From contig NZ_MQWD01000001.1 in assembly GCF_002283365.1 (NCBI RefSeq), positions 3,697,955-3,761,954 of the forward strand: a DNA stretch of 64,000 nucleotides, in the 5' to 3' direction. The notes beneath the pieces were generated by a model, which was not told where the DNA came from, searched no databases, and worked only from the letters and a program-made list of their open reading frames with translations. The translations under genes and the position numbers were made by a program. This DNA comes from Rubrivirga marina (GTDB taxonomy: Bacteria; Bacteroidota; Rhodothermia; Rhodothermales; Rubricoccaceae). Of this stretch, positions 1 through 8,314 are shown one piece after another; within the stretch, counting starts at the first letter, position 1; the number at the start of each line of letters is the position of its first letter.

Positions 1-924
1 GGCGTCGATGGTCCCGTCGGCCAGCCCGTCCTTGATGGCCTGCACATCGGCGGCGGTGCGGAGCGGCGGGTGCATCTTCGTGTGCGTGTCGTAGGCCGAG
101 GCCTCGACCGCCGCGTCGGTGAGGGCCCAGTGGTGCGGGCACGCCTCGGCGGTGATCTGGACGCCGCGGGCCTTCGCGCGGCGGACGATGTCGACGGCGG
201 TGGCCGTCGAGATGTGGCAGACGTGGAACCGGGCGCCGGTGAACTCCGCCAGGAGCGCGTCCCGGGCGATCATGGCCTCCTCGGCGAGCCCGGGGATGCC
301 GGGCAACCCGAGCCGCGTGGCGACGGCGCCCTCATTCATGTGGCCGTGCGGGTTGAGGGTCAGGTCCTCCTCGTGGCCGAGGATCGGCTTGCCGAGCGTT
401 CGCGCGTATTCCAGGGCGCGGCGCATGAGGCCGCCGTGCTGGACCGGCGAGCCGTCGTCGGAAAAGCCGACGGCGCCGCCGGCCGCCATGTCGGCCATCT
501 CGGCGAGTTCCTCGCCCTTCCGGCCCTTCGAGACGGTCCCGATCGGGTGCACGTCGACGACGAGCCCCTCGGCCCGCTTCGTGACGAACTCGACCACGTC
601 GCGCGTGGCGATCGGCGGCTCGGTGTTGGGCATGCAGGCGACGGCCGTAAACCCGCCGAAGGCCGCCGCACGCGCGCCCGTCTCGATCGTCTCCTTGTGC
701 TCCTGGCCGGGCTCGCGGAAGTGGACGTGCATGTCCATCCAGCCCTGCGAGATCGTCTTGCCCGACGCGTCGTAGACGAGGACGCCGTCGGCCTCGGCGG
801 CCTCGCGGAGAGACTCGCCGAGGCGGGCGATCCGGCCGTCGCGGATCAGGACGTCGGCGCGGCGGGAGGTGCCGGTGCGGGCGTCGAGGACGGTGCCGTC
901 GGCGAGGAGAAGGTCGAGGGGCAT
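1..924 (-). CDS. pyrC: Dihydroorotase, C-terminal part beyond the window
   Basis: Third step of pyrimidine synthesis: reversible ring closure of carbamoyl-aspartate to dihydroorotate, cytosolic. Read on the minus strand, the 308 visible codons open with a PLDLLLADGTVLD strand typical of the amidohydrolase fold. The metal-binding DMHVHFREPG motif follows (His66 and His68, Arg70 for substrate). Further on are ACMPNTEP, GHEEDLTL, CHISTA and TAEACPHH, all in the order of the class I (about 430-residue) DHOases. The gene runs off the left edge, so about a quarter is missing. The ATG at 924 is the first sensible start; the following lipoprotein gene is divergent. Family assignment is firm; catalytic competence of the missing part cannot be judged. 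Confidence 0.93.
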   Translation of the reverse strand, partial: MPLDLLLADGTVLDARTGTSRRADVLIRDGRIARLGESLREAAEADGVLVYDASGKTISQGWMDMHVHFREPGQEHKETIETGARAAAFGGFTAVACMPNTEPPIATRDVVEFVTKRAEGLVVDVHPIGTVSKGRKGEELAEMADMAAGGAVGFSDDGSPVQHGGLMRRALEYARTLGKPILGHEEDLTLNPHGHMNEGAVATRLGLPGIPGLAEEAMIARDALLAEFTGARFHVCHISTATAVDIVRRAKARGVQITAEACPHHWALTDAAVEASAYDTHTKMHPPLRTAADVQAIKDGLADGTIDA

Positions 925-1005
925 CGGGCGCGTAGGAGGACGCCGGAAGCTACCCCGCCCTCCCCTCCTCGCGGGACTGCCGTGCGCGGCCAGCGTAACC
1001 AGACC

Positions 1006-1539
1006 ATGCTCGTTTTCTCCCGACTCGTGACCCTCGGCGCCCTCACCCTCACCTTCGCCGGCTGCCTCCCCGCCCTCCCGACTGTCGAGCCCGATCCCGA
1101 ACCGGCCTTCGACCCCATCGCGTTTTTCGAGGGCCGCACCGAGGGGCTGGGCGTCCTCTCCATCCGGGCCCGGACGCCGGTGGTGGTCCGCGTCGAGAGC
1201 GTCGGGACGCCGATCGACGACGGGCTCGAGCTCCGCCAGACCATTCGCCTCGGCGACGACCCGGCAACGACACGGACCTGGGTCCTCAAACGGACTGGGC
1301 CGAAGACGTTCACCGGCTCCCTCACGGATGCGGAGGGGCCGGTCGAGGCCACGGCCAAGGGGAACACGCTTCGCATCCGCTATCGGATGGGACGCGTGAC
1401 GACGGTCGCCCAGGACCTCACACTCCAGCCCGGCGGAGGCCTCGCGCTCAACCTCATGACGGTCCGAGTGCTTGGGGTCCCGGTGGCCCGACTGACGGAG
1501 CAGATCCGCCGCGTCGCGTCCGACGCATCGGACCCCTAG
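1006..1539 (+). CDS. DUF3833-like lipoprotein
   Basis: A 177-residue predicted lipoprotein. The N-terminus is a signal peptide ending in a lipobox (LTFAGC, lipidated Cys20). The mature part has FDPIAFFEGRTEGLGV near residue 38, then a lipocalin-like run of beta strands (RTWVLKRTGPKTFTG, GNTLRIRYRM) and a closing GVPVARLTEQIRR. This order matches DUF3833, a family of small envelope proteins of unknown function. The start is set by the signal peptide; a much longer upstream open frame is an antisense shadow of pyrC. It stands alone, divergent from pyrC. The family match is from memory of its motifs, so the fold is more certain than the name. Confidence 0.7.
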   Translation: MLVFSRLVTLGALTLTFAGCLPALPTVEPDPEPAFDPIAFFEGRTEGLGVLSIRARTPVVVRVESVGTPIDDGLELRQTIRLGDDPATTRTWVLKRTGPKTFTGSLTDAEGPVEATAKGNTLRIRYRMGRVTTVAQDLTLQPGGGLALNLMTVRVLGVPVARLTEQIRRVASDASDP

Positions 1540-1664
1540 CGAGGTGGCGCGGGGGATCGTGGGGGACTTCCCGAAGCCGACGTCGAGGCACCGACCCGCG
1601 AGACCTCTGGAGGCGCTGCGGCGTTGCACGAGTGTCTTCCCCAATCCCACCACTCAATCCCACC

Positions 1665-1742
1665 ATGTCACACTTCCGACCGCTCCGTTTCGCGCTCCTC
1701 GTCGCGATCGCCGCCCTCGTCGCCGGGGCGTTGCCCGTGTAG
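1665..1742 (+). CDS. Possible 25-residue hydrophobic peptide
   Basis: This is the only open frame of note in the 311-base gap 1540-1850. ATG at 1665 gives MSHFRPLRFALLVAIAALVA followed by GALPV and a TAG stop: a positively charged start, one hydrophobic span and an A-G-A-like cleavage motif. It resembles a signal peptide or a single-span micro-protein that stops immediately after the export signal. It could be a real membrane peptide or the intact start of a decayed exported-protein gene. No family is recognised, and the rest of the gap shows nothing else. Confidence 0.3.
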   Translation: MSHFRPLRFALLVAIAALVAGALPV

Positions 1743-1850
1743 GTGACGCGGGGGCGGTGCCGGATCACCGCTGCCCCGAACTCCCGACGAAGGCCGAACC
1801 CTGGCGGTCGTCGCCGGTGCCAACTCTCCTTTCTCTCCACGCCCCCTCGT

Positions 1851-2414
1851 ATGCCCACCCCTCTCACCGACACCGCCATCGCGATCCTCGCCACCGACGG
1901 GTTCGAACAGGTTGAGCTGACGAAGCCGAAGGCCGCGCTTGAGGAGGCCGGCGCGACGGTCCACGTCGTCTCGCCCGAGTCCGGCTCCATCAAGGGCTGG
2001 GACCAGGACCACTGGGGCGACTCGGTCGACGTCGACAAGACGCTCTCCGAGGCCGACGCCTCCGCCTACGACGCGCTCGTGCTCCCCGGCGGCCAGATCA
2101 ACCCCGACAAGCTCCGAATCGACGGCGACGCGCTCGCCTTCGTCAAGGCGTTTGCCGCGGCCGGCAAGCCCATCGCGGCCATCTGCCACGCGCCCTGGCT
2201 CCTCGTCGAGGCCGGCCTCATCGAGGGCCGTAAGGCGACGTCGTACACGTCCATCCGCACCGACCTCAAGAACGCCGGGGCCGACGTGCAGAACCAGTCC
2301 GTCGTGAAGGACGAGGACGGCCCGTTTGTCCTCATCACGAGCCGCAACCCGGACGACATCCCGGCCTTCAATCAGGCCATCATCGAGACCGTCGGCGCTG
2401 CGATGCCCGCGTAG
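1851..2414 (+). CDS. DJ-1/PfpI family type 1 glutamine-amidotransferase-like protein
   Basis: A 187-residue single-domain protein of the DJ-1/PfpI superfamily. Members act as protein or small-molecule deglycases, general stress proteins (YhbO, PfpI) or glyoxalase III. Visible landmarks are TDGFEQVEL with the helper Glu19, the ALVLPGG turn at 75-81, and the nucleophile elbow AICHAPW with Cys112 followed by His113. The later YTSIRTDLKNAGA segment is typical of the PfpI/YhbO subgroup. The complete nucleophile-elbow set suggests an active enzyme. It sits alone between two short gaps and is followed by a palindromic repeat and a terminator-like hairpin, so it is probably monocistronic. Confidence 0.88.
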   Translation: MPTPLTDTAIAILATDGFEQVELTKPKAALEEAGATVHVVSPESGSIKGWDQDHWGDSVDVDKTLSEADASAYDALVLPGGQINPDKLRIDGDALAFVKAFAAAGKPIAAICHAPWLLVEAGLIEGRKATSYTSIRTDLKNAGADVQNQSVVKDEDGPFVLITSRNPDDIPAFNQAIIETVGAAMPA

Positions 2415-2427
2415 GTCACGGCCCCTC

Positions 2428-2447
2428 CCGCCTCGGCACCGAGGCGG
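2428..2447. repeat. 20-bp palindromic element, copy 1
   Basis: CCGCCTCGGCACCGAGGCGG, a perfect palindrome apart from the two central bases. It lies 13 bases after the PfpI-family stop and is followed by ACCGAGTC, a flank seen at other copies. It lies just upstream of a GC-rich hairpin. Confidence 0.85.
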
Positions 2448-2455
2448 ACCGAGTC

Positions 2456-2489
2456 GCGCCCCGTTGGCTTCGGCCGGCGGGGCGCATTT
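2456..2489 (+). terminator. GC-rich hairpin after the PfpI-family gene
   Basis: GCGCCCCG (2456-2463) pairs with CGGGGCGC (2478-2485) around an inner GGC-TTCG-GCC tetraloop stem. This is followed by CATTT rather than a full T-run. It has the same design as the clear terminator after dnaK. Confidence 0.65.
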
Positions 2490-2586
2490 CGTGAGGCCGC
2501 CACTTGAGATTACCATTCTGTAAGACTCCGGAAAGGCGCGGGCAAGGCCCGCCCCGTAGGTCGAGGTCTTACTCCACGTCCTCCCC

Positions 2587-3729
2587 GTGCGCACTCCCCT
2601 CTTCGGCCTTCTCCTCGTCATCGGCCCCGTCGCGGCCCAGGACGCCGCGCCCGACTGGACCTCCTCCGATGGAACGGTGACGGTCTCCGTTGGCGGCAAG
2701 CTCCACGCGGATGCGAGGGTCGTGGATGGGGACGCGGCGAGCCCGTTCCTCGTCCGCAGGGCACGGGCGGGGGTCGAGGTCGAGGTCGCGGAGCGGTTTC
2801 GAGCGACGTTCGAGCCCGGGTTCGGAGAGGGCGACGCCGAGCTCCTCGCCGGGTGGGTCGAGGCCGACCTCGCGGGCGGGCTCCGGCTCCGCGCCGGCAA
2901 GTTCAAGTCGCCGTTCGGACTCGAGTCGCTCCGATCGTCGACCGACCTCCGCTTCGCAGAGCGGGCGCTCGCGACGGCGCTGTCGCCGCGCCGCGACGTG
3001 GGCGTGATGGCACACGTGGAGGCCCCGCGGCTCGAAGCCGCCCTCGGCCTGTTCAACGGCGTGCCGGACGGAGCGAGCGAGGACCGCGAGCCGAGCGACG
3101 CCAAGGACGTGGTCGCGCGGGTGCTGGCGTCGCCGGTTGAGGGCGTGTCTGTCGGCCTGGCGCTCGCCACCGGCGCCGAGCGGGGGACGTCGGAGGTCCC
3201 TGCGCTGGCGGACTACGAGACGAGCGCCGACCACGCGTTTCTCGCGTTCCGTCCCGGCGTCGTCGCCGACGGCGCCCGTCAGCGGGTCGGGCCGCAGGCG
3301 ACGCTCGCTCGCGGCCGTCTCCAAGCCGACGCCGAGTGGACGTGGGCGCGCCACCGCGTCCGCGGGCCGGACGGACCCGCCGATCTGGAGCACGAGGCGT
3401 GGCAGGTCGCGGCGTCAGTCGTCCTTTCGGGCACGCCGCGGGGCCGCAAGCGACCGCTCCCGAGCCGGCCCGCGCCGGACGGCGGGATCGGCGCCGTCGA
3501 AGTCTCGGCCCGCGTCCACGGCTTCGCCGCCGATCCCGCGACCGCGCCGCTGGCGACGGCCGGGAGCGCACGGCGGGCCCTCGCGTGGGCCCTCGCCGCG
3601 CACTGGACGCCCATCGTCCCCGTCCGCCTCGGCGCGACCGTGGAGCGGACGACGTTCGACGGGTTTGAGGGGGAGGCCGACCCGCGGGCCGAGACGGCCC
3701 TCTTCGTCCGCGCCGCGTTCGAATTGTAG
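2587..3729 (+). CDS. Phosphate-selective porin O/P-like outer-membrane protein
   Basis: A 380-residue exported beta-barrel protein. GTG at 2587 gives a signal peptide with cleavage near VAAQ-DAAP. The mature part starts with a TVTVSVGGKLHADARV strand and continues with alternating amphipathic strands. The RLRAGKFKSPFGLESLRS block is a hallmark of the OprO/OprP family, where it lines the anion-selective constriction. The chain ends in a Phe-rich strand (LFVRAAFEL), as outer-membrane barrels do. It probably conducts anions across the outer membrane; phosphate or polyphosphate is the family precedent. A two-component system starts 49 bases downstream and may regulate it. The GTG start is chosen because no ATG fits the signal peptide. 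Confidence 0.78.
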   Translation: MRTPLFGLLLVIGPVAAQDAAPDWTSSDGTVTVSVGGKLHADARVVDGDAASPFLVRRARAGVEVEVAERFRATFEPGFGEGDAELLAGWVEADLAGGLRLRAGKFKSPFGLESLRSSTDLRFAERALATALSPRRDVGVMAHVEAPRLEAALGLFNGVPDGASEDREPSDAKDVVARVLASPVEGVSVGLALATGAERGTSEVPALADYETSADHAFLAFRPGVVADGARQRVGPQATLARGRLQADAEWTWARHRVRGPDGPADLEHEAWQVAASVVLSGTPRGRKRPLPSRPAPDGGIGAVEVSARVHGFAADPATAPLATAGSARRALAWALAAHWTPIVPVRLGATVERTTFDGFEGEADPRAETALFVRAAFEL

Positions 3730-3778
3730 CGAATCCGCACTGCGTCGCACCGGTTGACGCCTCCCCTCTCCCGCCGTC

Positions 3779-4453
3779 ATGCGCCTGCTCGTCGTCGAGG
3801 ACGACCCCCACATCGCCGAGTTCGTCCAGACTGGGCTTCGCGAGGCCGGCTACGCCGTCGACCGGGCCGTCGACGGCCACGAAGCGTTCGCGCTGGCGAC
3901 GAACGAGCCCTACGACGCGGCCGTGGTCGACCTCATGCTGCCACGACTCGACGGGCTCGGCCTGATCGAGCAGCTCCGCCAGCGCGGCGTGGCGACGCCC
4001 GTCCTGATCCTCAGCGCCAAGCGGTCCGTCGACGACCGCGTGCGCGGCCTGGAGGCCGGGGGCGACGACTACCTCACCAAGCCGTTCGCCTTCGCGGAAC
4101 TGCTGGCTCGCGTGCAGGCGCTCATCCGGCGGAGCACGGGCGCCGCCGAGGCCACCCGCCTCACGGCCGGCCCGGTCGCCATCGACCTCATCGGGCGGAC
4201 CGTCACGCGTGCGGGCGACGAGATCGACCTCCAGCCCCGCGAGTTCTCCCTCCTCGAGTACCTCGTTCGCCACGCCGGTCGCGTCGTGTCGAAAACGGCC
4301 ATCCACCAGCACGTCTGGGACTTCGACTTCACGCCGCAGACGAACGTAGTCGAGGTCCTCGTCCACCGGCTCCGGCAGAAGGTCGAACGCGACGACGCCC
4401 CCCCGCTGATCCACACCGTCCGCGGCGCGGGCTATGTCTTCCGCACGCCCTGA
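3779..4453 (+). CDS. OmpR/PhoB-family response regulator
   Basis: A 224-residue DNA-binding response regulator. The receiver domain (1-120) shows the acidic pair Asp8/Asp9, the phosphoacceptor Asp51 in AVVDLMLP, and the conserved Lys in YLTKPF. The C-terminal winged-helix domain (about 128-222) has LQPREFSLLEYLVRHAGRVV and the recognition region NVVEVLVHRLRQKV, ending in the TVRGAGYVF wing. These features are typical of the CopR/CusR/PhoB group. It overlaps the downstream kinase gene by 20 bases, so the two are co-translated. It may control the porin just upstream or an envelope/metal stress response; the sequence does not tell which. Confidence 0.95.
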   Translation: MRLLVVEDDPHIAEFVQTGLREAGYAVDRAVDGHEAFALATNEPYDAAVVDLMLPRLDGLGLIEQLRQRGVATPVLILSAKRSVDDRVRGLEAGGDDYLTKPFAFAELLARVQALIRRSTGAAEATRLTAGPVAIDLIGRTVTRAGDEIDLQPREFSLLEYLVRHAGRVVSKTAIHQHVWDFDFTPQTNVVEVLVHRLRQKVERDDAPPLIHTVRGAGYVFRTP

Positions 4454-5864
4454 CCGGGCCGAGGGCTGGCGGGCCACGCGTCCCGGAGTCCGGCTCGCGC
4501 TGGGCTACGCCGTCGTGTTCGCGCTGAGCGCGACAGCTCTCTTCGCCCTGACCTACGCCGCGCTCGGGTTCTTCCTCCACCGCCAGGACAGCGCCTTCCT
4601 GCGGTCCCAGCTCGACGCCGCGGAGGCCACGTACGCGCGCGATGGGTTGGCCGGCGTCCGCCGCCTCGCCGCCCGCCTCCAGGGCGACGACCGCGGCGAG
4701 GAGGTGTTGATCCGGATCGCCGACGCCGACAACGCGACCCGCCTGCTCGCCCTCCCGGACGCCTGGCTCCCCGGCGACTTCGCCCGCCTCGGCACCGAGG
4801 CGCCCCGGGTCGGCGGGCCCGTGGAGTTGTGGAACGAGCGGGAGGGCCAGTCGCTCGACTACTACACGCGGCGGCTCCCGGGCGGCGACGTGCTCCAGGT
4901 CGGGCTCAACTCCGACGAGCGGGACGACGTGCTGGAGGCGTTCCCGCGCGTCGTCGGCGTCGTGGCCGTCCCGCTCCTCCTGCTGGCCGTCTTTGGCGGG
5001 TGGCTGATGGCCGTCCGCGCGCTGCGGCCGGTCCGCCAGCTGATCGGCACGCTGGAGGCCATCGCCGACACCGGCGACGTCCGCGAGCGGGCGCCGGCGC
5101 CGGAGGCCCGCGGGGAATTCGCCGACCTGTTCGCGCTGTTCAACCGGATGCTCGACCGGATCGAGGGGCTCGTCGGCCGCCTCCGCGGGACGCTCGACGA
5201 CGTGGCCCACGACCTCCGGACGCCGCTGACGGCGCTCCGCGGGACGGCCGAGCTCGCGCTCCAGCAGGAGCGAGACGCCGAGGGCTATCGCCGCGCGCTC
5301 GGCCGGATCGTCGAGTCGGCCGAGGCGGCCGAGGCCACGCTCGCGACCGTCATGGAGGTGGCCGAGGCCGAGGCCGGCGCGCTCCGCCTCGACCGCACCC
5401 CCGTCGACCTCGACGCCGTCGTGGCCGACGTCGCGGACCTCTTCGGGCTCGTGGCCGAGGAGAAGGGCGTGGCGCTCACCGTCGGCCCCGGCCGCGCGGG
5501 GACCGTCGACGGCGACCGCCAGCGGCTGCGGCGCGCGCTCGCCAACCTCGTCGACAACGCGGTCAAGTACACGCCGCCGGGAGAGCGGGTGGACATCGAG
5601 GCCGGCGGGGCCCCCGGCGCGGCGTTGGTGACCGTCCGCGACACGGGCGTCGGGATCGCCCCGGACGAGCTCCCGCTCGTTTGGGACCGGCTCTACCGGA
5701 GCGAGCGGACGCGCCACGAGCGCGGACTCGGACTCGGGCTCAGCCTCGCCCGTGCCATCGCCGAGGCGCACGGGGGACGACTCGACGCCGAGAGCACGCT
5801 TGGCGGGGGATCGGCCTTCACGCTGCGCCTCCCGGTCGGCGCGGCCTCCCTGTCTAAAGTGTAA
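4434..5864 (+). CDS. Membrane sensor histidine kinase
   Basis: A 476-residue partner of the preceding regulator. Membrane segments lie at about 20-48 and 172-194 and bracket a periplasmic sensor of about 125 residues. A HAMP linker follows (about 195-245). The dimerisation/phosphoacceptor box is DDVAHDLRTPLTALRG with His259. The ATPase domain has the N box (ALANLVDNAVKYTPPG), G1 (VRDTGVGIAPDEL), an F-box-like WDRLYRSE and G2 (HERGLGLGLSLAR). All catalytic motifs are present. The ATG at 4434 lies inside the regulator gene. Residues about 118-124 of the sensor domain (RLGTEAP) are encoded by a near-perfect copy of the palindromic repeat found between genes elsewhere in the window. Confidence 0.95.
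   Translation: MSSARPDRAEGWRATRPGVRLALGYAVVFALSATALFALTYAALGFFLHRQDSAFLRSQLDAAEATYARDGLAGVRRLAARLQGDDRGEEVLIRIADADNATRLLALPDAWLPGDFARLGTEAPRVGGPVELWNEREGQSLDYYTRRLPGGDVLQVGLNSDERDDVLEAFPRVVGVVAVPLLLLAVFGGWLMAVRALRPVRQLIGTLEAIADTGDVRERAPAPEARGEFADLFALFNRMLDRIEGLVGRLRGTLDDVAHDLRTPLTALRGTAELALQQERDAEGYRRALGRIVESAEAAEATLATVMEVAEAEAGALRLDRTPVDLDAVVADVADLFGLVAEEKGVALTVGPGRAGTVDGDRQRLRRALANLVDNAVKYTPPGERVDIEAGGAPGAALVTVRDTGVGIAPDELPLVWDRLYRSERTRHERGLGLGLSLARAIAEAHGGRLDAESTLGGGSAFTLRLPVGAASLSKV
4784..4803. repeat. Palindromic element inside the histidine-kinase gene
   Basis: CCGCCTCGGCACCGAGGCGC differs from the intergenic consensus only at the last base. It is in frame and encodes part of the periplasmic sensor region. 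It could be an inserted element or chance, because ARLGTEA is naturally written this way with these codons. Confidence 0.45.
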
Positions 5865-5926
5865 GGCGAGCGCAAGGGGCCGGTAAGGGGCGGGCTGGTA
5901 GGACCGATCCACCCCCCTTCAGTCCC

Positions 5927-6337
5927 ATGAAGACGCTCCTCTTCCTCTCGCTCGCCGGCATCGCCATCGTGGCCGTCGCGACGCCGGCCTTCCTCTCGTC
6001 CCCAGACACCGGGGAGGCCCACGTCGCGCCGGACACCCAGCCCGTGACGACCGTCGCCGGCCCGGCCTTCCTGACGGACCCCGATGACTGCCGGGTCGAG
6101 GGTACGATCCCGATCGTGGAGGACGCGGCCGTGACTCCCAGCCTAGCCCGAATCACCCCCGGCGAGGCCGAGGCCGCCGCCCTCGCGGCCGTCCCTGGCG
6201 GATCCGTTACCGGAACAGAGCTGGACGAGGAGGACGGCTTTCTCGTCTACGAGATCGACCTCCTCCAGAACGGCGCCGAGGTGGACGTAACCGTCGACGT
6301 GGGCAGCGGCGAGGTCGTCTGCACCGACCGCGACTGA
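5927..6337 (+). CDS. Exported PepSY-domain protein
   Basis: A 136-residue protein with an N-terminal export signal or anchor (MKTLLFLSLAGIAIVAVATP). One PepSY domain occupies about 75-134: ITPGEAEAAALAAVPGG, then TELDEEDGFLVYEIDLL, and a final strand VTVDVGSGEVV. PepSY domains act outside the cytoplasm as peptidase inhibitors or binding modules, and are often encoded next to two-component systems. This one begins 62 bases after the histidine kinase and is plausibly part of its regulon or operon. The putative binding partner is unknown. Confidence 0.82.
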   Translation: MKTLLFLSLAGIAIVAVATPAFLSSPDTGEAHVAPDTQPVTTVAGPAFLTDPDDCRVEGTIPIVEDAAVTPSLARITPGEAEAAALAAVPGGSVTGTELDEEDGFLVYEIDLLQNGAEVDVTVDVGSGEVVCTDRD

Positions 6338-6375
6338 GCCCGATGCCCGCCCACCCCGTCGACCGCAGACCGACC

Positions 6376-7245
6376 ATGTCGCCCCTCCCGTCCCTCGTCG
6401 CCGCGCTCGCACTCACGCTCGCCGCGTGCGACCCCGCCCCCGCCGCGCAGGCCCCCGCGGCGCCAGCCCGTCCCGTCTCCTCGGCACCCGCTGCGGAACC
6501 GACGACCGGTCCCTATCGGTTCGATCAACCCGTGGCCACCTTCCGTCTTCCCCCCGACCTCCGCGAGATCTCCGGCCTCACCGTCCTGGACGACGCCCAC
6601 CTCGGCGCCGTCCAGGACGAGGACGGCGACCTCTACGTCATCGAGCAGTCGACCGGGCGCGTGACGACGGTCGTCCCGTTCGGCCCGCCCGGCGATTACG
6701 AGGGCGTGGAGCGCGTCGGCGACCAGCTGTTCGTCCTGCGTGCCGACGGCGCCCTTCTCGAACTCGAAGGCTGGGGCGGCGGCGAGGCTCGGACCACGAC
6801 CGTGGAGACCGGCCTCGGCGCCGGCGACTGCGACGCTGAGGGGCTGGGCAGCGACGGCGTCCGGCTCCTCATCGCGTGCAAAGAGGAGGGCGATGGCCCG
6901 TATGACGACCGAAACGTGGTCTACGCCTACCACCTGGAGGCAAGCGCGCTCGCCTCGGAGCCGGTCCTCGTGATCGACCCAGACGCCATCCCGGGCGACC
7001 GGAAGCTGCGCCCCTCGGCGCTCGCGGTCCACCCGCTCGACGGCCGCGTCGTGCTGCTGTCGTCGCGCCGCGAGTCGCTCGTCGCGCTCGACGCCGACGG
7101 ATCGGCCGCCGGGGTCTGGGACCTCCGCCCGGCGGCCTTCGAACAGCCCGAGGGCCTCGCGTTCCTCGCCAACGGCGACGCGTTCGTGGCGAGCGAGGGA
7201 GACGACGGCCCGGCCGTCCTGCTCCGCTTCGCCTACGCGCCATGA
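6376..7245 (+). CDS. SdiA-regulated-like beta-propeller lipoprotein
   Basis: A 289-residue lipoprotein: signal peptide with lipobox ALTLAAC, then an Ala/Pro linker. The beta-propeller that follows contains the family's signature repeats (REISGLTVLDDAHLGAVQDE, DYEGVERVGDQLFVL, KLRPSALAVHPLDGRVVLLS, QPEGLAFLANGDAFVASEG). This matches the SdiA-regulated domain, an envelope propeller with unassigned ligand, possibly a phytase-like relative. The start was moved to the ATG at 6376, which gives a proper signal peptide; a start at 6343 would add a charged stretch in front. It overlaps the next gene by ATGA, so the two are translationally coupled. Confidence 0.83.
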   Translation: MSPLPSLVAALALTLAACDPAPAAQAPAAPARPVSSAPAAEPTTGPYRFDQPVATFRLPPDLREISGLTVLDDAHLGAVQDEDGDLYVIEQSTGRVTTVVPFGPPGDYEGVERVGDQLFVLRADGALLELEGWGGGEARTTTVETGLGAGDCDAEGLGSDGVRLLIACKEEGDGPYDDRNVVYAYHLEASALASEPVLVIDPDAIPGDRKLRPSALAVHPLDGRVVLLSSRRESLVALDADGSAAGVWDLRPAAFEQPEGLAFLANGDAFVASEGDDGPAVLLRFAYAP

Positions 7246-7640
7246 GCCGCCAGTGCGCCGCGGTCCCCTTCCGGCTCGGCCCCGATGGGCCCGAGGTCCT
7301 GCTCGTCACGAGCCGGACGCGCGGCCGGTGGATCGTCCCGAAGGGGAACGTCGAGTCGGCCGGAGCCCGCGAGACGGCGGCGCTGGAGGCGTTCGAAGAG
7401 GCCGGCGTGACCGGGTGCGTCGGGCCGCGCCCGTTCGGATGCTACCACCACGACGGGGACGGCCTCGTCGACGTGTTCCTGCTGGCGGTCGAGGTCGAGC
7501 ACGCGGTGTGGCCCGAGCGCGGGATCCGCGAACGGCGGTGGGTGCGGGCCTGCGAGGCCGCGGCCACGGCCGAGGTCACGGGGCTCCGCCCGATCCTCGA
7601 CGCCGCCGCGGCCCGGATCGGCCCGAAGACGCGGGACTAG
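7242..7640 (+). CDS. NUDIX hydrolase
   Basis: A 132-residue cytosolic pyrophosphohydrolase cleaving X-linked nucleoside diphosphates or polyphosphates. The NUDIX box spans about 34-56 (PKGNVESAGARETAALEAF then EEAGV). The metal-binding Glu residues are present, but the usual Arg of the REUxEE core is replaced by Leu, as in diphosphoinositol-polyphosphate-phosphatase-like members. The C-terminus has RWVRACEAA, also like that subgroup. It is translationally coupled to the propeller lipoprotein gene (ATGA). Its stop codon shares CTAG with the stop of the convergent downstream gene. Substrate is not predictable. Confidence 0.86.
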   Translation: MSRQCAAVPFRLGPDGPEVLLVTSRTRGRWIVPKGNVESAGARETAALEAFEEAGVTGCVGPRPFGCYHHDGDGLVDVFLLAVEVEHAVWPERGIRERRWVRACEAAATAEVTGLRPILDAAAARIGPKTRD

Positions 7641-8227
7641 CTCCCGACGGGGAACTCGATCGAGATCGTCCCCGGGTAGCGGAGCGGTCCGAACTGCGTG
7701 CTGATCGAGGGCTGCGCCTCGAGGCGGATCGTCTGTCGCTGGCTGTTCGCCCCGGCCAGGTTGCCGACGAGCTGCGCGAGGTCGCCCACGTTGCGACCGA
7801 AGAACTGGACGAGGTCGAGCTCCATCGAGATCGGGAGGTCGACGGTCTGGCCCGGCGGAATCTGGCGGTCGTCGTTGTAGACGCCGGAGATGGTCTCGTT
7901 GCCGTCGAGGAACAGCGTCCAGTCGAGCGAGACGAGCTGCGCGGCGACGGCGTTGTCCGACGGGTTCTCGGCGCCGACGTGGAGGACGAAGCTGAGGGGC
8001 ACCTCGCCCCGGGTCGCCGCCGCGCCGAGGCGGGCGAGGTCGGTCGGGCCGAGCGAGCCGCCGCCGCGGAGCCGGTCGAGGTCGACGCCCGCCACGAGGC
8101 CGTTCGACAGGCGGTCGAGCTCGAAGTCGACGTTCTGGAGCGCGGCGAGCTGCTGGATCGTGGTGCAGCCGGGGATCGTCAGGAGGACGCCGAGGACGAC
8201 GACGGAGAGGGACGCGAGACGGGGCAT
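7637..8227 (-). CDS. LEA14-like lipoprotein
   Basis: A 196-residue lipoprotein whose signal peptide ends in a lipobox (LLTIPGC, Cys21). The mature part reads VDFELDRLSNGLVAGVDLDR, later VPLSFVLHVGAENPSDN, LDWTLFLDG and GQTVDLPISMELD. That is the order of the late-embryogenesis-abundant LEA14/WHy beta-sandwich (class 2 LEA), widespread in bacterial envelopes and linked to desiccation or stress. It is convergent with the NUDIX gene, sharing the four bases CTAG, and divergent from the SpoU methyltransferase. Confidence 0.75.
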   Translation of the reverse strand: MPRLASLSVVVLGVLLTIPGCTTIQQLAALQNVDFELDRLSNGLVAGVDLDRLRGGGSLGPTDLARLGAAATRGEVPLSFVLHVGAENPSDNAVAAQLVSLDWTLFLDGNETISGVYNDDRQIPPGQTVDLPISMELDLVQFFGRNVGDLAQLVGNLAGANSQRQTIRLEAQPSISTQFGPLRYPGTISIEFPVGS

Positions 8228-8314
8228 GGTGGGATGGGTGGCGAGATTGCGTGTACGCGTGAGCCCGGGACGGGTCCCACGCTCGTCAGCCGCCTCGCCC
8301 CCCGCCCACGTCAC

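Noticed and set aside
70..1539. A 489-codon plus-strand open frame covering pyrC and running into the lipoprotein gene
   Set aside because: Its first 300 codons are antisense to pyrC and Arg/Gly/Ala-rich with no family likeness, as expected of shadows at 70% GC. Only the last 177 codons (from 1006), with a lipobox, are real.
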